Below the pieces are notes generated by a model. The model ran no database searches and had not been told where the DNA came from. It saw nothing but the letters and a program-made list of their open reading frames with translations. A stretch of 64,000 nucleotides of DNA from Burkholderia sp. S171 (lineage in GTDB: Bacteria > Pseudomonadota > Gammaproteobacteria > Burkholderiales > Burkholderiaceae): the NCBI RefSeq assembly GCF_009766085.1, contig NZ_LMUF01000075.1:1-64000 (forward strand), written 5' to 3'. This document shows, in pieces, positions 16,468 to 25,926 of the stretch (position 1 is the first letter of the stretch; each line of letters starts with the position of its first letter). The position numbers were made by a program, and so were the translations under genes.

Positions 16468-19400
16468 TCAATGTCCTTCCTTGGCCGGAGCAGGCGTGCC
16501 GCCGTGGCCACCATTGCCGCCGTTGCCATCGCCGTCGTGTTCGTGGTGCGGCGTACCCTTGTCGTGGCTGATTTTGCTGATCACCACAAAGAACATGGGG
16601 ATCATGAAAATGGCCAGGAAGGTCGCCGTCAACATCCCGCCGATCACGCCCGTACCAATGGCGTGCTGGCTCGCTGAACCCGCGCCGTTACTCACTGCAA
16701 GCGGCAACACGCCGAGAATAAATGCCAGCGACGTCATCAGAATCGGGCGCAACCGCTGGCGTGCCGCTTCCATTGCCGCTTCCACCGTGGTCCTGCCCTG
16801 ACTGCGCAAATCGCGTGCGAATTCCACGATCAAAATTGCGTTCTTCGCCGACAAGCCCACCGTCGTCAGCAAGCCGACCTGGAAGAACACGTCGTTTTCC
16901 AGTCCGCGCAAGGTAGCCGCGAGCAAGGCGCCCAAAATACCGAGCGGCACGACCATGATCACCGAGAACGGAATCGACCAGCTTTCGTACAACGCAGCAA
17001 GACACAAGAACACGACGAGGATCGAGATGCCGTACAAGATCGGCGCCTGCGAACCCGACTGGCGCTCTTGCAGCGACAAGCCAGTCCATTCGTAGCCAAT
17101 ACCTGCCGGCAGCTTCGCCGCGATCGCTTCAATGGCCTGCATCGCCTGACCCGTCGACTTGCCTGGAGCCGCCGCACCCTGGATTTCCACCGCGGAAATA
17201 CCGTTGTAGCGTTCCAGCTTCGGCGAGCCGTAGATCCATTCACCCGAACCGAATGCACCGAACGGAACCATGGCGCCGGCGCTATTGCGCACGTACCACT
17301 TGTTCAGGTCTTCCGGATTCATGCGGAACTGCGCATCGCCCTGTACGTACACCTTCTTGATCCGGTTATCGACGTCCAGGAAGTTGTTCACGTACGACGA
17401 AGCCCACGCGATCGAGAACACCTGGTCGATGGTCGCCGGCGACAGGCCCAACGCGTTCGCCTTCTCGCGATCGACGTTCACCTTGAACTGCGGCGTGTCG
17501 TTCAGGCCGTTAGGACGAACCTGCGCCAGCGTCGGGTCTTTCGACGCCATGCCGAGCAGCATGTTGCGCGCTTCCATCAGCTTCGCGTGACCGAGACCCG
17601 AGCGATCCTCCAGTTCGAAGTCAAAGCCCGACGCCGTGCCCAGTTCCGGAATGGACGGCGGGTTGACCGGGAAGATCATCGCGTCCTTATAGCCGGCGAA
17701 GTGCCCGAACATCCGTCCGACCAACGCGCCCACCTTCTGGTCCGCGCGCTGCCGCAGCCCGTAATCCTTCATCCGCACGAACACGAGGCCCGAGTTCTGG
17801 CCGCGGCCCGCGAAGCTGAAACCGTTCACCGTAAAGACCGCTTCCACGATGTCTTTCTGGTCCGTCAGCAGCCAGTGGGTTACGTCGGCAAGCACCTTGG
17901 CCGTGCGCTCCTGCGTCGAACCCGCCGGCGCCTGGACGAGCACGAACATCGTGCCCTGATCTTCGTCAGGCAAGAACGACTTCGGCAGGCGGACGAACAG
18001 GAAACCCACCGCGACGATCACCACCAGATAGATGATGAGCCAGCGCCCGGAGCGCTTGATCACGTGCTCCACGCCGCTGTGATACTTGTCCTGGCTCTTC
18101 GCGAACGTGCGGTTGAACCAGCCGAAGAAGCCCTTCTTCTCGTCGTGATGACCCTTCTCGATCGGCTTCAGGAGGGTCGCGCACAATGCCGGCGTCAAAA
18201 TCAACGCGGTCAGCACGGACAAGATCATGGCCGCGACGATGGTCAGCGAAAACTGCCGGTAGATCGCGCCCACCGAACCGCCCGAGAACGCCACCGGCAC
18301 GAACACGGCCGACAGCACGAGCGCCACGCCGACCAGCGCGCCGGTAATCTGGTCCATCGCCTTGCGGGTGGCGTCCCTTGGAGAGAGTCCCTCCTCGGCC
18401 ATCACCCGCTCGACGTTTTCCACCACCACGATTGCATCGTCCACCAGCAAGCCGATGGCGAGCACCAGCCCGAACATGGAGAGCGTATTGATGGAGAAAC
18501 CCACCAGCCCCATGACCGCGAAGGTACCCAGCAGCACGACCGGCACGGCGATGGTCGGGATCAGTGTGGCCCGCAGGTTCTGCAGGAACAGGTACATCAC
18601 CAGGAACACCAGCACGATCCCTTCGATCAGCGTCTTGACCACTTCTTCAATAGACAGCTTCACGAACGGCGTGGTGTCGTACGGATACTTCACGACCAGG
18701 CCCGGCGGGAAGTACTTCGACAAGTCGTCGATCTTCGCGCGGACGGCCTTCGCCGTGTTCAGCGCGTTGGCGCCCGTGGCGAGCTGGATACCGAAACCAG
18801 CAGTCGGCTGACCGTTGTATTTCGTGTCGAAGTTGTAGTTCTCACCGCCCAGCTCAATGCGCGACACGTCCTTCAGCCGCACTTGCGAGCCATCCTGATT
18901 CACCTTCAGCAGGATGTTGCCGAACTGCTCAGGCGTTTGCAGCAGCGTGGCTTCCGTAATGGTCGCCTGCAGCATCTGGCCCGGCACGGCCGGTGTGCCG
19001 CCCAAGCCGCCGCCTGCCACCTGCACGTTCTGCGCAGCAACAGCGTTCGTCACGTCGAGCGGCGTCAACGCGTAGTTGTTCAGCTTGGTTGCATCCAGCC
19101 AGATCCGCATGGCGAATTGCGAGCCAAACAACGTCACCGTGCCCACGCCGTCAATACGGCTGATCGGATCTTCGACCTTCGACGCCACGTAGTTAGCGAG
19201 GTCGTATCGACCCATGCTGCCGTCAGTGGAAACGAACGCCATCACCATCAAGAAGCTGCTGCTCGACTTCGTCACCTTGGAGCCAAGCTGCTGAACGGCT
19301 TGCGGCAAGAGCGGCGTCGCGAGTTGCAGCTTGTTCTGCACCTGCACCTGCGCGATGTCCGGATTCGTGCCGGCCGCGAACGTCAGCGTAATGGTGGCCG

Positions 19401-19659
19401 TGCCGGAGTCATCACTGGTGGAAGACAGGTACAGCAAGTGATCGAGGCCGCTCATCTGCTGCTCGATCACCTGCGTTACCGTGTTTTCCACCGTGCTGGC
19501 GGACGCGCCCGGATACGTAGCGCTGATCTGAATGGCCGGCGGCGCGATCGTCGGATACTGCGCGACCGGCAAGGTGAAGATCGAAGCGATCCCCGCCAGC
19601 ATCAGAATAATGGCGATCACCCACGCGAAAATCGGGCGATCGATAAAGAACTTTGCCAT
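16468..19659 (-). CDS. bpeB: RND multidrug efflux transporter, HAE1 family (BpeB/AcrB-like)
   Basis: Inner-membrane proton-driven drug exporter, 1063 residues, near the AcrB length. It opens with MAKFFIDRPIFAWVIAIILM, has a large periplasmic loop after TM1 and another after TM7, and shows the proton-relay aspartates in LLVDDAIVVVENVERVM (near 408). The C-terminus is rich in His, Asp and Gly (DKGTPHHEHDGDGNGGNGG), unlike AcrB. It is closest to BpeB-type pumps of Burkholderia as I recall them. It sits between the adaptor and channel genes and is probably controlled by the divergent TetR gene. Confidence 0.95.
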   Translation of the reverse strand: MAKFFIDRPIFAWVIAIILMLAGIASIFTLPVAQYPTIAPPAIQISATYPGASASTVENTVTQVIEQQMSGLDHLLYLSSTSDDSGTATITLTFAAGTNPDIAQVQVQNKLQLATPLLPQAVQQLGSKVTKSSSSFLMVMAFVSTDGSMGRYDLANYVASKVEDPISRIDGVGTVTLFGSQFAMRIWLDATKLNNYALTPLDVTNAVAAQNVQVAGGGLGGTPAVPGQMLQATITEATLLQTPEQFGNILLKVNQDGSQVRLKDVSRIELGGENYNFDTKYNGQPTAGFGIQLATGANALNTAKAVRAKIDDLSKYFPPGLVVKYPYDTTPFVKLSIEEVVKTLIEGIVLVFLVMYLFLQNLRATLIPTIAVPVVLLGTFAVMGLVGFSINTLSMFGLVLAIGLLVDDAIVVVENVERVMAEEGLSPRDATRKAMDQITGALVGVALVLSAVFVPVAFSGGSVGAIYRQFSLTIVAAMILSVLTALILTPALCATLLKPIEKGHHDEKKGFFGWFNRTFAKSQDKYHSGVEHVIKRSGRWLIIYLVVIVAVGFLFVRLPKSFLPDEDQGTMFVLVQAPAGSTQERTAKVLADVTHWLLTDQKDIVEAVFTVNGFSFAGRGQNSGLVFVRMKDYGLRQRADQKVGALVGRMFGHFAGYKDAMIFPVNPPSIPELGTASGFDFELEDRSGLGHAKLMEARNMLLGMASKDPTLAQVRPNGLNDTPQFKVNVDREKANALGLSPATIDQVFSIAWASSYVNNFLDVDNRIKKVYVQGDAQFRMNPEDLNKWYVRNSAGAMVPFGAFGSGEWIYGSPKLERYNGISAVEIQGAAAPGKSTGQAMQAIEAIAAKLPAGIGYEWTGLSLQERQSGSQAPILYGISILVVFLCLAALYESWSIPFSVIMVVPLGILGALLAATLRGLENDVFFQVGLLTTVGLSAKNAILIVEFARDLRSQGRTTVEAAMEAARQRLRPILMTSLAFILGVLPLAVSNGAGSASQHAIGTGVIGGMLTATFLAIFMIPMFFVVISKISHDKGTPHHEHDGDGNGGNGGHGGTPAPAKEGH

Positions 19660-19687
19660 GAAACAGGCTCCCTTTTAGTGCGCCTGA

Positions 19688-20962
19688 TTACGCGCCTGAT
19701 GCCGCGGATGCGGGCGCCGGATTGCTCGAAGCCGCCGCGCCGCTAGCGCCAGCGTCCGCTGCCGCCGGAGCTGCACCGGAAGCCGCGCCCGGTGCAGCAC
19801 CGGATGCCGCTTGAGCTGCGTCGGGCGGAAGCTGTGCGTCGACAGGCTTCACGGTTGAACCTGGCCGCGCTTTCTCCGTGCCTTGCACGATGACGCGATC
19901 GCCCGGATTCAGGCCGCTGTCCACAACCCACTTGTCGCCGTAGGTACCCGACGTCACCAGTTGGCGCAACGCCACCTTGTTGTCCGGACCGACCACCAGC
20001 GCCGTCGGCTGGCCCTTCTGGTCATGCGTCACGCCGACTTGCGGGACCACCAGCGCCTTGTCGTTCACGCCTTCGTCAATACGCGCCCGCACGAACATGC
20101 CCGGCAACAGCACGCGGTCCTTGTTCGGGAAAATCGCGCGCACAGTGACCGAACCGGTGCCCTGGTCCACGCTCACGTCGGAGAACTGCAGCTTGCCCGG
20201 TTCCGCATACTCGCGGCCATCTTCCAGGATCAGCGTGACCTTGGCGGCGTTGGCGCCGCTGGTCTGCAAGCGGCCTTCCTGGATGTCACGGCGCAGCTTC
20301 AGGCCGTCAACGCTCGATTGCGTCAGGTCGACATAGACCGGATCGAGTTGTTGCACGGTGGTGAGCAGCGTGGCGGCGCTAGCCTGCACGTAAGCACCCG
20401 GCGTGACCTGTGACAAACCTGTGCGGCCCGTGATGGGCGACACTACGTCGGTATAACCGAGGTTGATTTGCGCGGTGTCGACAGCCGCCTTGCCCGATGC
20501 GACATCGGCCACGGCTTGCCCTTGAGTCGCCACGGCGTTGTCGTAGTCCTGCTTGCTGACCGCGTTTGCCGCGACGAGGATCTTGTAGCGCGCCGCCAGG
20601 GCGTTCTGCGTGACCACGTTGGCTTGCGCCTTGGCGAGCGTTGCCTTGGCGGTATTCAGCGCGGCGATGTACGGCGCCGGATCAATCTTGTAGAGCCGCT
20701 GTCCGACCTTCACGTCCGCGCCTTCGATGAACTCACGACGCAGCACAATGCCGTCGACCCGCGCACGAACCTGGGCGACAAGAAATGCGCTCGTGCGGCC
20801 AGGCAGTTCGCTCTCGACAGGAACCGTGGTGGGCTGGATGGTGACGACGCCGACTTCGGGCGTCTGGGGCGGCGGTGCTGATGGTTTTTGTCCGCAGGCT
20901 GCAAGAATCACGGCAGCCGTCGCGGCACTGATTAAGCGGAATGGAACCCGTTCGACGCGCAT
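19688..20962 (-). CDS. bpeA: RND efflux periplasmic adaptor lipoprotein (BpeA/AcrA-like)
   Basis: Membrane-fusion protein of 424 residues joining the pump to the outer-membrane channel. It has a lipoprotein signal with lipobox LAAC (Cys at about 23), a lipoyl/hairpin/barrel arrangement (VRARVDGIVLRREFIEGADVK near 65-85; LGYTDVVSPITGRTG after the coiled coil) and a long Ala/Ser/Pro-rich C-terminal tail of about 60 residues. First gene of the pump operon, 28 bases before the pump gene. The tail is longer than in AcrA. Confidence 0.94.
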   Translation of the reverse strand: MRVERVPFRLISAATAAVILAACGQKPSAPPPQTPEVGVVTIQPTTVPVESELPGRTSAFLVAQVRARVDGIVLRREFIEGADVKVGQRLYKIDPAPYIAALNTAKATLAKAQANVVTQNALAARYKILVAANAVSKQDYDNAVATQGQAVADVASGKAAVDTAQINLGYTDVVSPITGRTGLSQVTPGAYVQASAATLLTTVQQLDPVYVDLTQSSVDGLKLRRDIQEGRLQTSGANAAKVTLILEDGREYAEPGKLQFSDVSVDQGTGSVTVRAIFPNKDRVLLPGMFVRARIDEGVNDKALVVPQVGVTHDQKGQPTALVVGPDNKVALRQLVTSGTYGDKWVVDSGLNPGDRVIVQGTEKARPGSTVKPVDAQLPPDAAQAASGAAPGAASGAAPAAADAGASGAAASSNPAPASAASGA

Positions 20963-21413
20963 GGAGCGACCTCTGTCAAAGACTGAGATTGAAATAAGTG
21001 CGCGGCCGCCTTCTACGGGCGGGCCGCTACGAGCGTCTGAAGACGCTTACCAGTAGCCAGTGGGCGCAAAAACCAGTGCCCCGACCATCATTCGTCCGCA
21101 GCGCCTGGGAGCCGTCTCTGGGTACGGCTGCCGGTGACAACGCCCTTGGGACGGGCCACGCAGAGGGACGCGGAATGAAAGCTGTGTCGGATATTAACCG
21201 GTCAGTGCTACTTGGGCTATCGTTGGACGGATGGTATTGTATATACATTCACCAACGAACGTAAAAGAGACGATCGTACGTGAACAAGAGCAGTGCGAGG
21301 GGAATCGTCTCGAAGGGCTGGCGAACGATGAACAAATGCATGACGTCGCTGCGGTGCAATGTAAGACGGCGGTAAATTTACCGCTGGGCAGGCAAGCTGG
21401 AACCCACGAAATA
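20963..21413. other. Divergent promoter region, RND operon / TetR regulator
   Basis: 451 bases between the adaptor gene and its regulator. The TetR-like operator candidate at 21239-21263 lies in it; the rest shows no gene. Confidence 0.6.
21239..21263. promoter_or_regulatory. Candidate TetR/AcrR-type operator
   Basis: The palindrome GTATATAC (21239-21246) overlaps an inverted repeat TACATTC (21244-21250), spacer ACCAAC, GAACGTA (21257-21263) with 6/7 pairing. The half-site TACATTC resembles the E. coli AcrR operator. It sits in the divergent region as expected for autoregulation and pump repression. Confidence 0.5.
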
Positions 21414-22052
21414 ATGGTCAGACGAACCAAGGAAGAAGCGGCGGCGACGCGCAATAGTATTCTCGATGCGGCAGAACGGGTGTTCTTCGAGAAAGGCGTT
21501 TCGCGCACCACACTGGCCGACATCGCGCTTGAAGCCGGCGTGACGCGCGGCGCAATCTATTGGCATTTTGCGAACAAGGGCGACCTGTTCACCGCCATGT
21601 TCGACCGGAGCCTGTTACCGCTTGATGAACTGGTCGAAGCAACGCTCGACACCAAAGAGGCCGATCCGCTCGGCAAGATTCGCGACATCTTTATCTGGTG
21701 CATGCGCAATATCGCACTCGACGAACAGCGCCGGCGCGTATTCGACATCCTGTTTCTAAAGTGTGAGTTCGTCGAAGACATGGGGCCGGTGCGCGAACGG
21801 CATCAGACGAACATGCGCGAAGGGAAAGAGAAGATTGAGCGCGGACTGCGCAATGCGGTTGATAAAGGTCAGTTGCCGGTCTTGCTCGATACGCGCCACG
21901 CCACCACCATCCTGCACGCGCTTTTCACCGGCATTCTCTACGACTCACTAATGTGGCCCGAGAGTATCGACCTCAAGAATGATGCCGAACGCCTGATCGA
22001 TTCGTGTTTCGACGTCATGCGCTACAGCCCCCATATGCTGCAGCCGGGCTAG
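21414..22052 (+). CDS. TetR/AcrR-family repressor of the adjacent RND pump
   Basis: 212-residue regulator, matching AcrR/BpeR in length. The N-terminal HTH reads FFEKGVSRTTLADIALEAGVTRGAIYWHFANKG-like (residues ~24-56), with the YWHF motif typical of AcrR. The C-terminal half is the ligand-binding helical domain (MWPESIDLKNDAERLID). The start at 21414 gives MVRRTKEEAAATRNSILDAAE, the normal family start; the frame is open back to 21231. It is divergent from the pump operon. Confidence 0.9.
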   Translation: MVRRTKEEAAATRNSILDAAERVFFEKGVSRTTLADIALEAGVTRGAIYWHFANKGDLFTAMFDRSLLPLDELVEATLDTKEADPLGKIRDIFIWCMRNIALDEQRRRVFDILFLKCEFVEDMGPVRERHQTNMREGKEKIERGLRNAVDKGQLPVLLDTRHATTILHALFTGILYDSLMWPESIDLKNDAERLIDSCFDVMRYSPHMLQPG

Positions 22053-22070
22053 CGGAAAGCGTGCACGGTG

Positions 22071-22835
22071 CTACCGCAGACCGTAGCGCTGCGCGAGAAA
22101 CAGGAACACGGCGACACAACAGATCATCGCGGCCCACGCCCATGCAGGCAGGCTGTGCGGATGCGGATGGCGAGGCGCGTGACCCGGTAGCCGGTGGCGC
22201 AAGACGCCGCCAATTGCATCGGCCGCGGCTGCCGCGCGGGATTTTTGCGTCGCCGGGGTGGCGTGCCGGGCAAACGCCGACGACATGGAGATCGGCCGCA
22301 AGAACACATGGCGGCGCGAAACAGCGGGAGTGGGCACCACCGCCGGCGGCTGACCATGCTTCGCGCGCACGACTTCGCAGAATTCGATAAAAAAATCGTC
22401 GGCAACTTCACGCAGCGAGTTTTCGATCTGGCGTGCCGGCAAACCTGCCAGCGGCCCGGTGAGCGTCGCCCAGACGGTGTATTCAATCCACGTCGATGCG
22501 CCGTTAGCGTCTGGAATCAGCGCCACCGCGATTTGTCCGCGCAACGATCCCACGCCTTCGCCGCGCGCCTTGAAACTGAGGGTTTGGGCGTCGACATCGC
22601 CGGATTGGCCGTCATGGCGCGGCAAACGGGTGGCGTCGGCAACGTGTGCGCGGATGGTGTAGTGCGCCCGCAGCGCGCCCAGCGGCACGGTCAACCTCAA
22701 CGTGTACTCGCCACCAGAAAGACGCAACAGGGATTCGCAGTTATCGATACTCGCACGCACCAGCGCAAGGTCGCCCAACGCCTCGCGCACCTGAGCGGCT
22801 TCGAGCGGAATGCGTAAGGCATCGGCTACTTCCAT
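22071..22835 (-). CDS. CoxG-like SRPBCC protein with C-terminal membrane anchor
   Basis: 254 residues. The first ~150 match the carbon monoxide dehydrogenase subunit G (CoxG) type of SRPBCC fold: MEVADALRIPLEAAQVREAL, GEYTLRLTVPLGALRAHY, and an ending PLAGLPARQIENSLREVADDFFIEF. A low-complexity linker follows, then one hydrophobic helix (AWAAMICCVAVFLFLAQRYGLR) that would anchor it in the inner membrane. No coxMSL genes lie nearby, so its role here is unclear; CoxG proteins are thought to recruit the enzyme to the membrane. Confidence 0.8.
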   Translation of the reverse strand: MEVADALRIPLEAAQVREALGDLALVRASIDNCESLLRLSGGEYTLRLTVPLGALRAHYTIRAHVADATRLPRHDGQSGDVDAQTLSFKARGEGVGSLRGQIAVALIPDANGASTWIEYTVWATLTGPLAGLPARQIENSLREVADDFFIEFCEVVRAKHGQPPAVVPTPAVSRRHVFLRPISMSSAFARHATPATQKSRAAAAADAIGGVLRHRLPGHAPRHPHPHSLPAWAWAAMICCVAVFLFLAQRYGLR

Positions 22836-22885
22836 CGGGCCCTCCCGTTACATGGCGCCCATTGTTTTAATGTCGACCTGGCGTT

Positions 22886-23248
22886 TCAGGTACCCGCCGT
22901 CTCGTCGATACGATCGATCCGCGACGGATAAAACGCCAGATAATTTTTAATTTGCGCGACGCCTTCGTTCGGCTGCTCGTAGCTCCAGACGGCGTTTTCG
23001 ACCGGACCGTCCTCTGTCAGCAGATGGTAGTACGTAGCATCGCCCTTGTAAGGGCAATGTGAGGTATGCGTGGATTTTGAGAGGCGCGCCAGGTTGACAT
23101 CGGCACGCGGGAAATAATGCACCGGATCGTGGCCCGTTTCGATCACCGTCAACGCCGCACGGGTATCGGCAAACGTCACGCCCTGATGAATCACGCGATG
23201 GCGTCGCGTATTCAGCGAAATTTCAATGTGATGGGTGTCGGTGCTCAT
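22886..23248 (-). CDS. DUF427 domain protein
   Basis: 120-residue single-domain protein. Family marks are YFPRADV, SHCPYKGDATYYHL, ENAVWSYEQP and IKNYLAFYP. The domain forms a small beta-tent fold of unknown biochemical role. The start at 23248 has GGAG 7 bases upstream; the longer frame (from 23419) runs through a terminator and is rejected. Confidence 0.9.
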   Translation of the reverse strand: MSTDTHHIEISLNTRRHRVIHQGVTFADTRAALTVIETGHDPVHYFPRADVNLARLSKSTHTSHCPYKGDATYYHLLTEDGPVENAVWSYEQPNEGVAQIKNYLAFYPSRIDRIDETAGT

Positions 23249-23312
23249 CGCGCGCTCCCGGTACCAAAAAAAATGAAACCGCCACCGCCGCGTTTGCAGC
23301 AGCGACATAAAA

Positions 23313-23350
23313 AAAGCCACGGGTTTTCCGGGACCCGTGGCTTTCATTAT
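23313..23350 (-). terminator. Rho-independent terminator for the exported CarboxypepD-like gene
   Basis: A 12-base perfect stem (23313-23324 with 23333-23344) around an 8-base loop. On the minus strand it is followed by seven T residues (23309-23315). It ends the transcript from 24071 about 180 bases past the stop. Confidence 0.9.
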
Positions 23351-23363
23351 GAGACAACTTCGG

Positions 23364-23381
23364 GGTGCTTGTGCAAGCACC
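23364..23381. other. Short perfect hairpin
   Basis: GGTGCTT, loop GTGC, AAGCACC, with no T-run. It lies in the 3' untranslated part between the coding end at 23523 and the terminator at 23313. Confidence 0.5.
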
Positions 23382-23522
23382 GCTAACGTCTTTGGCGCCT
23401 GCGCCACACCCTGGGCCACATTTAACGCATCACCGCAGTCCTTTGTTTCCTATGCGGTTTTGCGTACGGTGGCTCAACAAGGCGCGTGGTGTATTTAAGA
23501 GTGTTTGAGGGTCTCCGAACGC

Positions 23523-24071
23523 TTACTGCATCGACCAGTGGAAGTCAGCCTTCGCCTTTCCGTTGCCGGCCACCGTCACTCCTTGCTTCTTTTCCGAATC
23601 CTTGTAGCGGGCATAAACCGTGTAATGGCCTGCCGGCAGCTTCACCAGCATGTAGGGGCCCATGGCGTCGGTCTTGAGCACTTCAGCGTTCTTTGCATCG
23701 GCAATTCGCACGTGGACATCGGAGAGATAGTCGGACGTCGGCCCCGTGAAACGCAACGATAGCGGCCAATGCGCCTGCTCACGAATCAGCGCGTGCGATT
23801 CGTCCAAGCCCACGCCGCCAGACGTGAACGACACGTCGCCCTGCGTCTGGATCTGCGGCAGTCCGCCGCCGTTCGTATTACCGGCGCTGCTCATGTCGCT
23901 CGTTCCGCCGCCCGAGGCCTGGGCGAACGCGCCGCCTGTCATTCCGAACGTCATCGCGGCCGCAAGCACCGCGATGGACGCTCTCCTTATGGCAGGCCGG
24001 CCGTGTTTAGTTGACGCGCCAGTGTTTGCTTCGGTAGTTGCTTCAATCGCTGCTTTAGTCGTCTTGGTCAT
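23523..24071 (-). CDS. Exported protein with carboxypeptidase-regulatory-like (CarboxypepD) domain
   Basis: 182 residues. A long Sec signal (basic/Thr-rich N-terminus, hydrophobic IAVLAAAMTFGMTGGAFAQA) is followed by a Gly/Ser/Asn-rich linker and a beta-sandwich-like domain near 100-180 (VHVRIADAKN, GPYMLVKLPAGHYTVYARYKDSEKKQGVTV). That last pattern is typical of CarboxypepD-type folds. The start at 24071 has AAGGAG upstream; a Met at 24107 in the same frame has no better site. Periplasmic; function unknown. Confidence 0.75.
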   Translation of the reverse strand: MTKTTKAAIEATTEANTGASTKHGRPAIRRASIAVLAAAMTFGMTGGAFAQASGGGTSDMSSAGNTNGGGLPQIQTQGDVSFTSGGVGLDESHALIREQAHWPLSLRFTGPTSDYLSDVHVRIADAKNAEVLKTDAMGPYMLVKLPAGHYTVYARYKDSEKKQGVTVAGNGKAKADFHWSMQ

Positions 24072-24308
24072 CGTGATCAGCTCCTTATGGACTTCAGACG
24101 CCTTCATCGGCGTTCCGCTTGTGTCCCGCCGTCCAGCACGCGTTTGTTTTGAGCAGTCGGGCCAAAGCGGTTCGGGAGAGAAGCTATGAGCACAGTTCGT
24201 GCCTGCATCCCACCCTAATTTCTCCGGGCGGCGGCGCGTGTTGCGTAGCGCGTGCCGCCCTCGTCTCGCGCTGGCAGGCTTTCAGCCGATATTTACATTA
24301 CCCGCCAT

Positions 24309-25856
24309 TCAGCCCAGATCAACCGGCACGAAGATCTGTGCATCGTCGCGCTGGATCAGCAACGCGATGCTGTCGCCCGCGTGAGCCACCATCGTCTTCA
24401 GTTGCTCCACGCTTGTGACAGGCTGGCCGTTGACCGCCAGGATCACATCGCCCGCCTGGATGCCCGCGCTTTCCGCCGCGCCGCCCGACTGTTGCACGAG
24501 CAGACCGCGCGAGAGCGACGCACTCTGCTTCTCATCCGGCGTCAGCGGCCGGACAGCGACGCCCAAGCGCGCATCCTGCGATGACTGATCCCCCTTGCCC
24601 GCGCCTTGGCCCGCGCTTGCGGTCTTGGCATCGGACAATGTGCCCACGGTCACGCTCAGGTCCTTCGTGGCCTTGTCACGCCAGACCTGCACCTTCGTCG
24701 TGGTTCCCGGCGCGAGCGCTGCCACCTGCGACGGCAACGCGTTCGAATCCGCAACCGAGTCGCCGTTGACTGAGAGGATCACGTCGCCGGGCTGCAGGCC
24801 GGCCTTCGCCGCAGGACCGCCCGCTTCGACCGAACTCACGAGCGCGCCATTCGGGCTTTGCAGGCCGAACGACTTCGCGAGTGTCTGGTCCATGCCCTGC
24901 ACGGTCACGCCAAGACGGCCGCGATCCACATGGCCTGTCTTCACCAGCGCGTCTTTCACCTTCATGGCTTCATTGATCGGGATTGCGAACGAAAGGCCCT
25001 GGAAGCCGCCTGTCTGCGAATAGATCATCGAATTGATGCCGATCACTTCGCCTTGCAGGTTGAAGAGCGGGCCACCGGAATTACCCGGATTCACCGGCAC
25101 GTCGGTCTGGATAAATGGCGTGTAATTCTCGTTCGGCAACGAGCGTGATTTCGCGCTGATGATGCCAGACGTCACAGTGTTGTCGAAACCGTAAGGCGAG
25201 CCGATAGCCACCACCCATTGGCCGACCTTGCTGCCGTTCGGATCGCCAATCTTGACGACCGGCAGGTTCTTCGCATCGATCTTCAGCACAGCCACGTCCG
25301 ACTGCTTGTCCGAGCCGATCACCTTCGCGCGGTATTCGCGCTTGTCGGTGGTCTTCACCGTGATCACGTCTGCACCGTCGACCACGTGCGCGTTGGTCAG
25401 GATGTAACCGTCACTGCTTACGATAAAGCCTGAACCCAGGCTTTCGCTGGGGGTATCGGCGGCGTTCTGGCCGTCGTTGCCGCCCATGCCCGGCACGCCA
25501 TTACCGTAGAAGTGCTTGAAGAACTGGTAGAACGGATCGCTCGGATCGATCGGCAATTGCGGATTGCCACCGTTCGCGCCGCCATTCATGCCGCCATTCA
25601 TGCCATTGCGGCGCGACGCGGTCTTGACCACGTGCTTAGCGCTGATATTGACGACCGCCGGGCCGTAGGTTTCGACCAGGCCGGAGAAATCGGGAATACC
25701 GGTCTTTGCAGCGGCTTCAGCCGGCATCATCGCGGCTTGTGCCGGCGTGATGACCTGCGGCGCCGGGACGTTCCGGTTTCCGGCCACGTAACCCGCCGAC
25801 AACGCGACGGCAACGGCAACCGCAACGGCGCTGCGGGAAATGATCTTCGCTTTCAT
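24309..25856 (-). CDS. Do-family periplasmic serine protease (DegP/DegQ/MucD-like)
   Basis: Envelope quality-control protease, 515 residues. Signal/anchor helix at 7-27 (AVAVAVAVALSAGYVAG), then a trypsin-like domain with the His in LTNAHVVDGA, the Asp in SDVAVLKID and the nucleophile in GNSGGPLF. Two PDZ domains follow (about 300-390 and 420-510), with LGVTVQGM and LGVAVRPL marking their starts. It follows the sensor-kinase gene by 65 bases; that gap carries a PmrA-like direct-repeat box, so the protease probably belongs to the regulon of the two-component system upstream. Confidence 0.95.
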   Translation of the reverse strand: MKAKIISRSAVAVAVAVALSAGYVAGNRNVPAPQVITPAQAAMMPAEAAAKTGIPDFSGLVETYGPAVVNISAKHVVKTASRRNGMNGGMNGGANGGNPQLPIDPSDPFYQFFKHFYGNGVPGMGGNDGQNAADTPSESLGSGFIVSSDGYILTNAHVVDGADVITVKTTDKREYRAKVIGSDKQSDVAVLKIDAKNLPVVKIGDPNGSKVGQWVVAIGSPYGFDNTVTSGIISAKSRSLPNENYTPFIQTDVPVNPGNSGGPLFNLQGEVIGINSMIYSQTGGFQGLSFAIPINEAMKVKDALVKTGHVDRGRLGVTVQGMDQTLAKSFGLQSPNGALVSSVEAGGPAAKAGLQPGDVILSVNGDSVADSNALPSQVAALAPGTTTKVQVWRDKATKDLSVTVGTLSDAKTASAGQGAGKGDQSSQDARLGVAVRPLTPDEKQSASLSRGLLVQQSGGAAESAGIQAGDVILAVNGQPVTSVEQLKTMVAHAGDSIALLIQRDDAQIFVPVDLG

Positions 25857-25909
25857 CGTGTGCTCCTCGGGGATGCGCTTCAGAATGAAACGAAGAGTAC
25901 GAGGCGCCG

Positions 25910-25926
25910 CTTAAAGGGCACTTAAA
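25910..25926 (-). promoter_or_regulatory. PmrA/QseB-type response-regulator box before the Deg protease gene
   Basis: CTTAAA-GGGCA-CTTAAA (plus strand), i.e. two hexamers with 5-base spacing, 11-base period. This fits the PmrA consensus (C/T)TTAA(G/T)-N5-(C/T)TTAA(G/T) when read on the minus strand. It overlaps the stop codon of the sensor-kinase gene and lies about 54 bases before the protease start. Confidence 0.65.

Noticed and set aside
17068..19746. 892-residue plus-strand open frame
   Set aside because: It lies entirely antisense to the RND pump gene, Arg/His-rich as expected for a shadow frame of a GC-rich gene.
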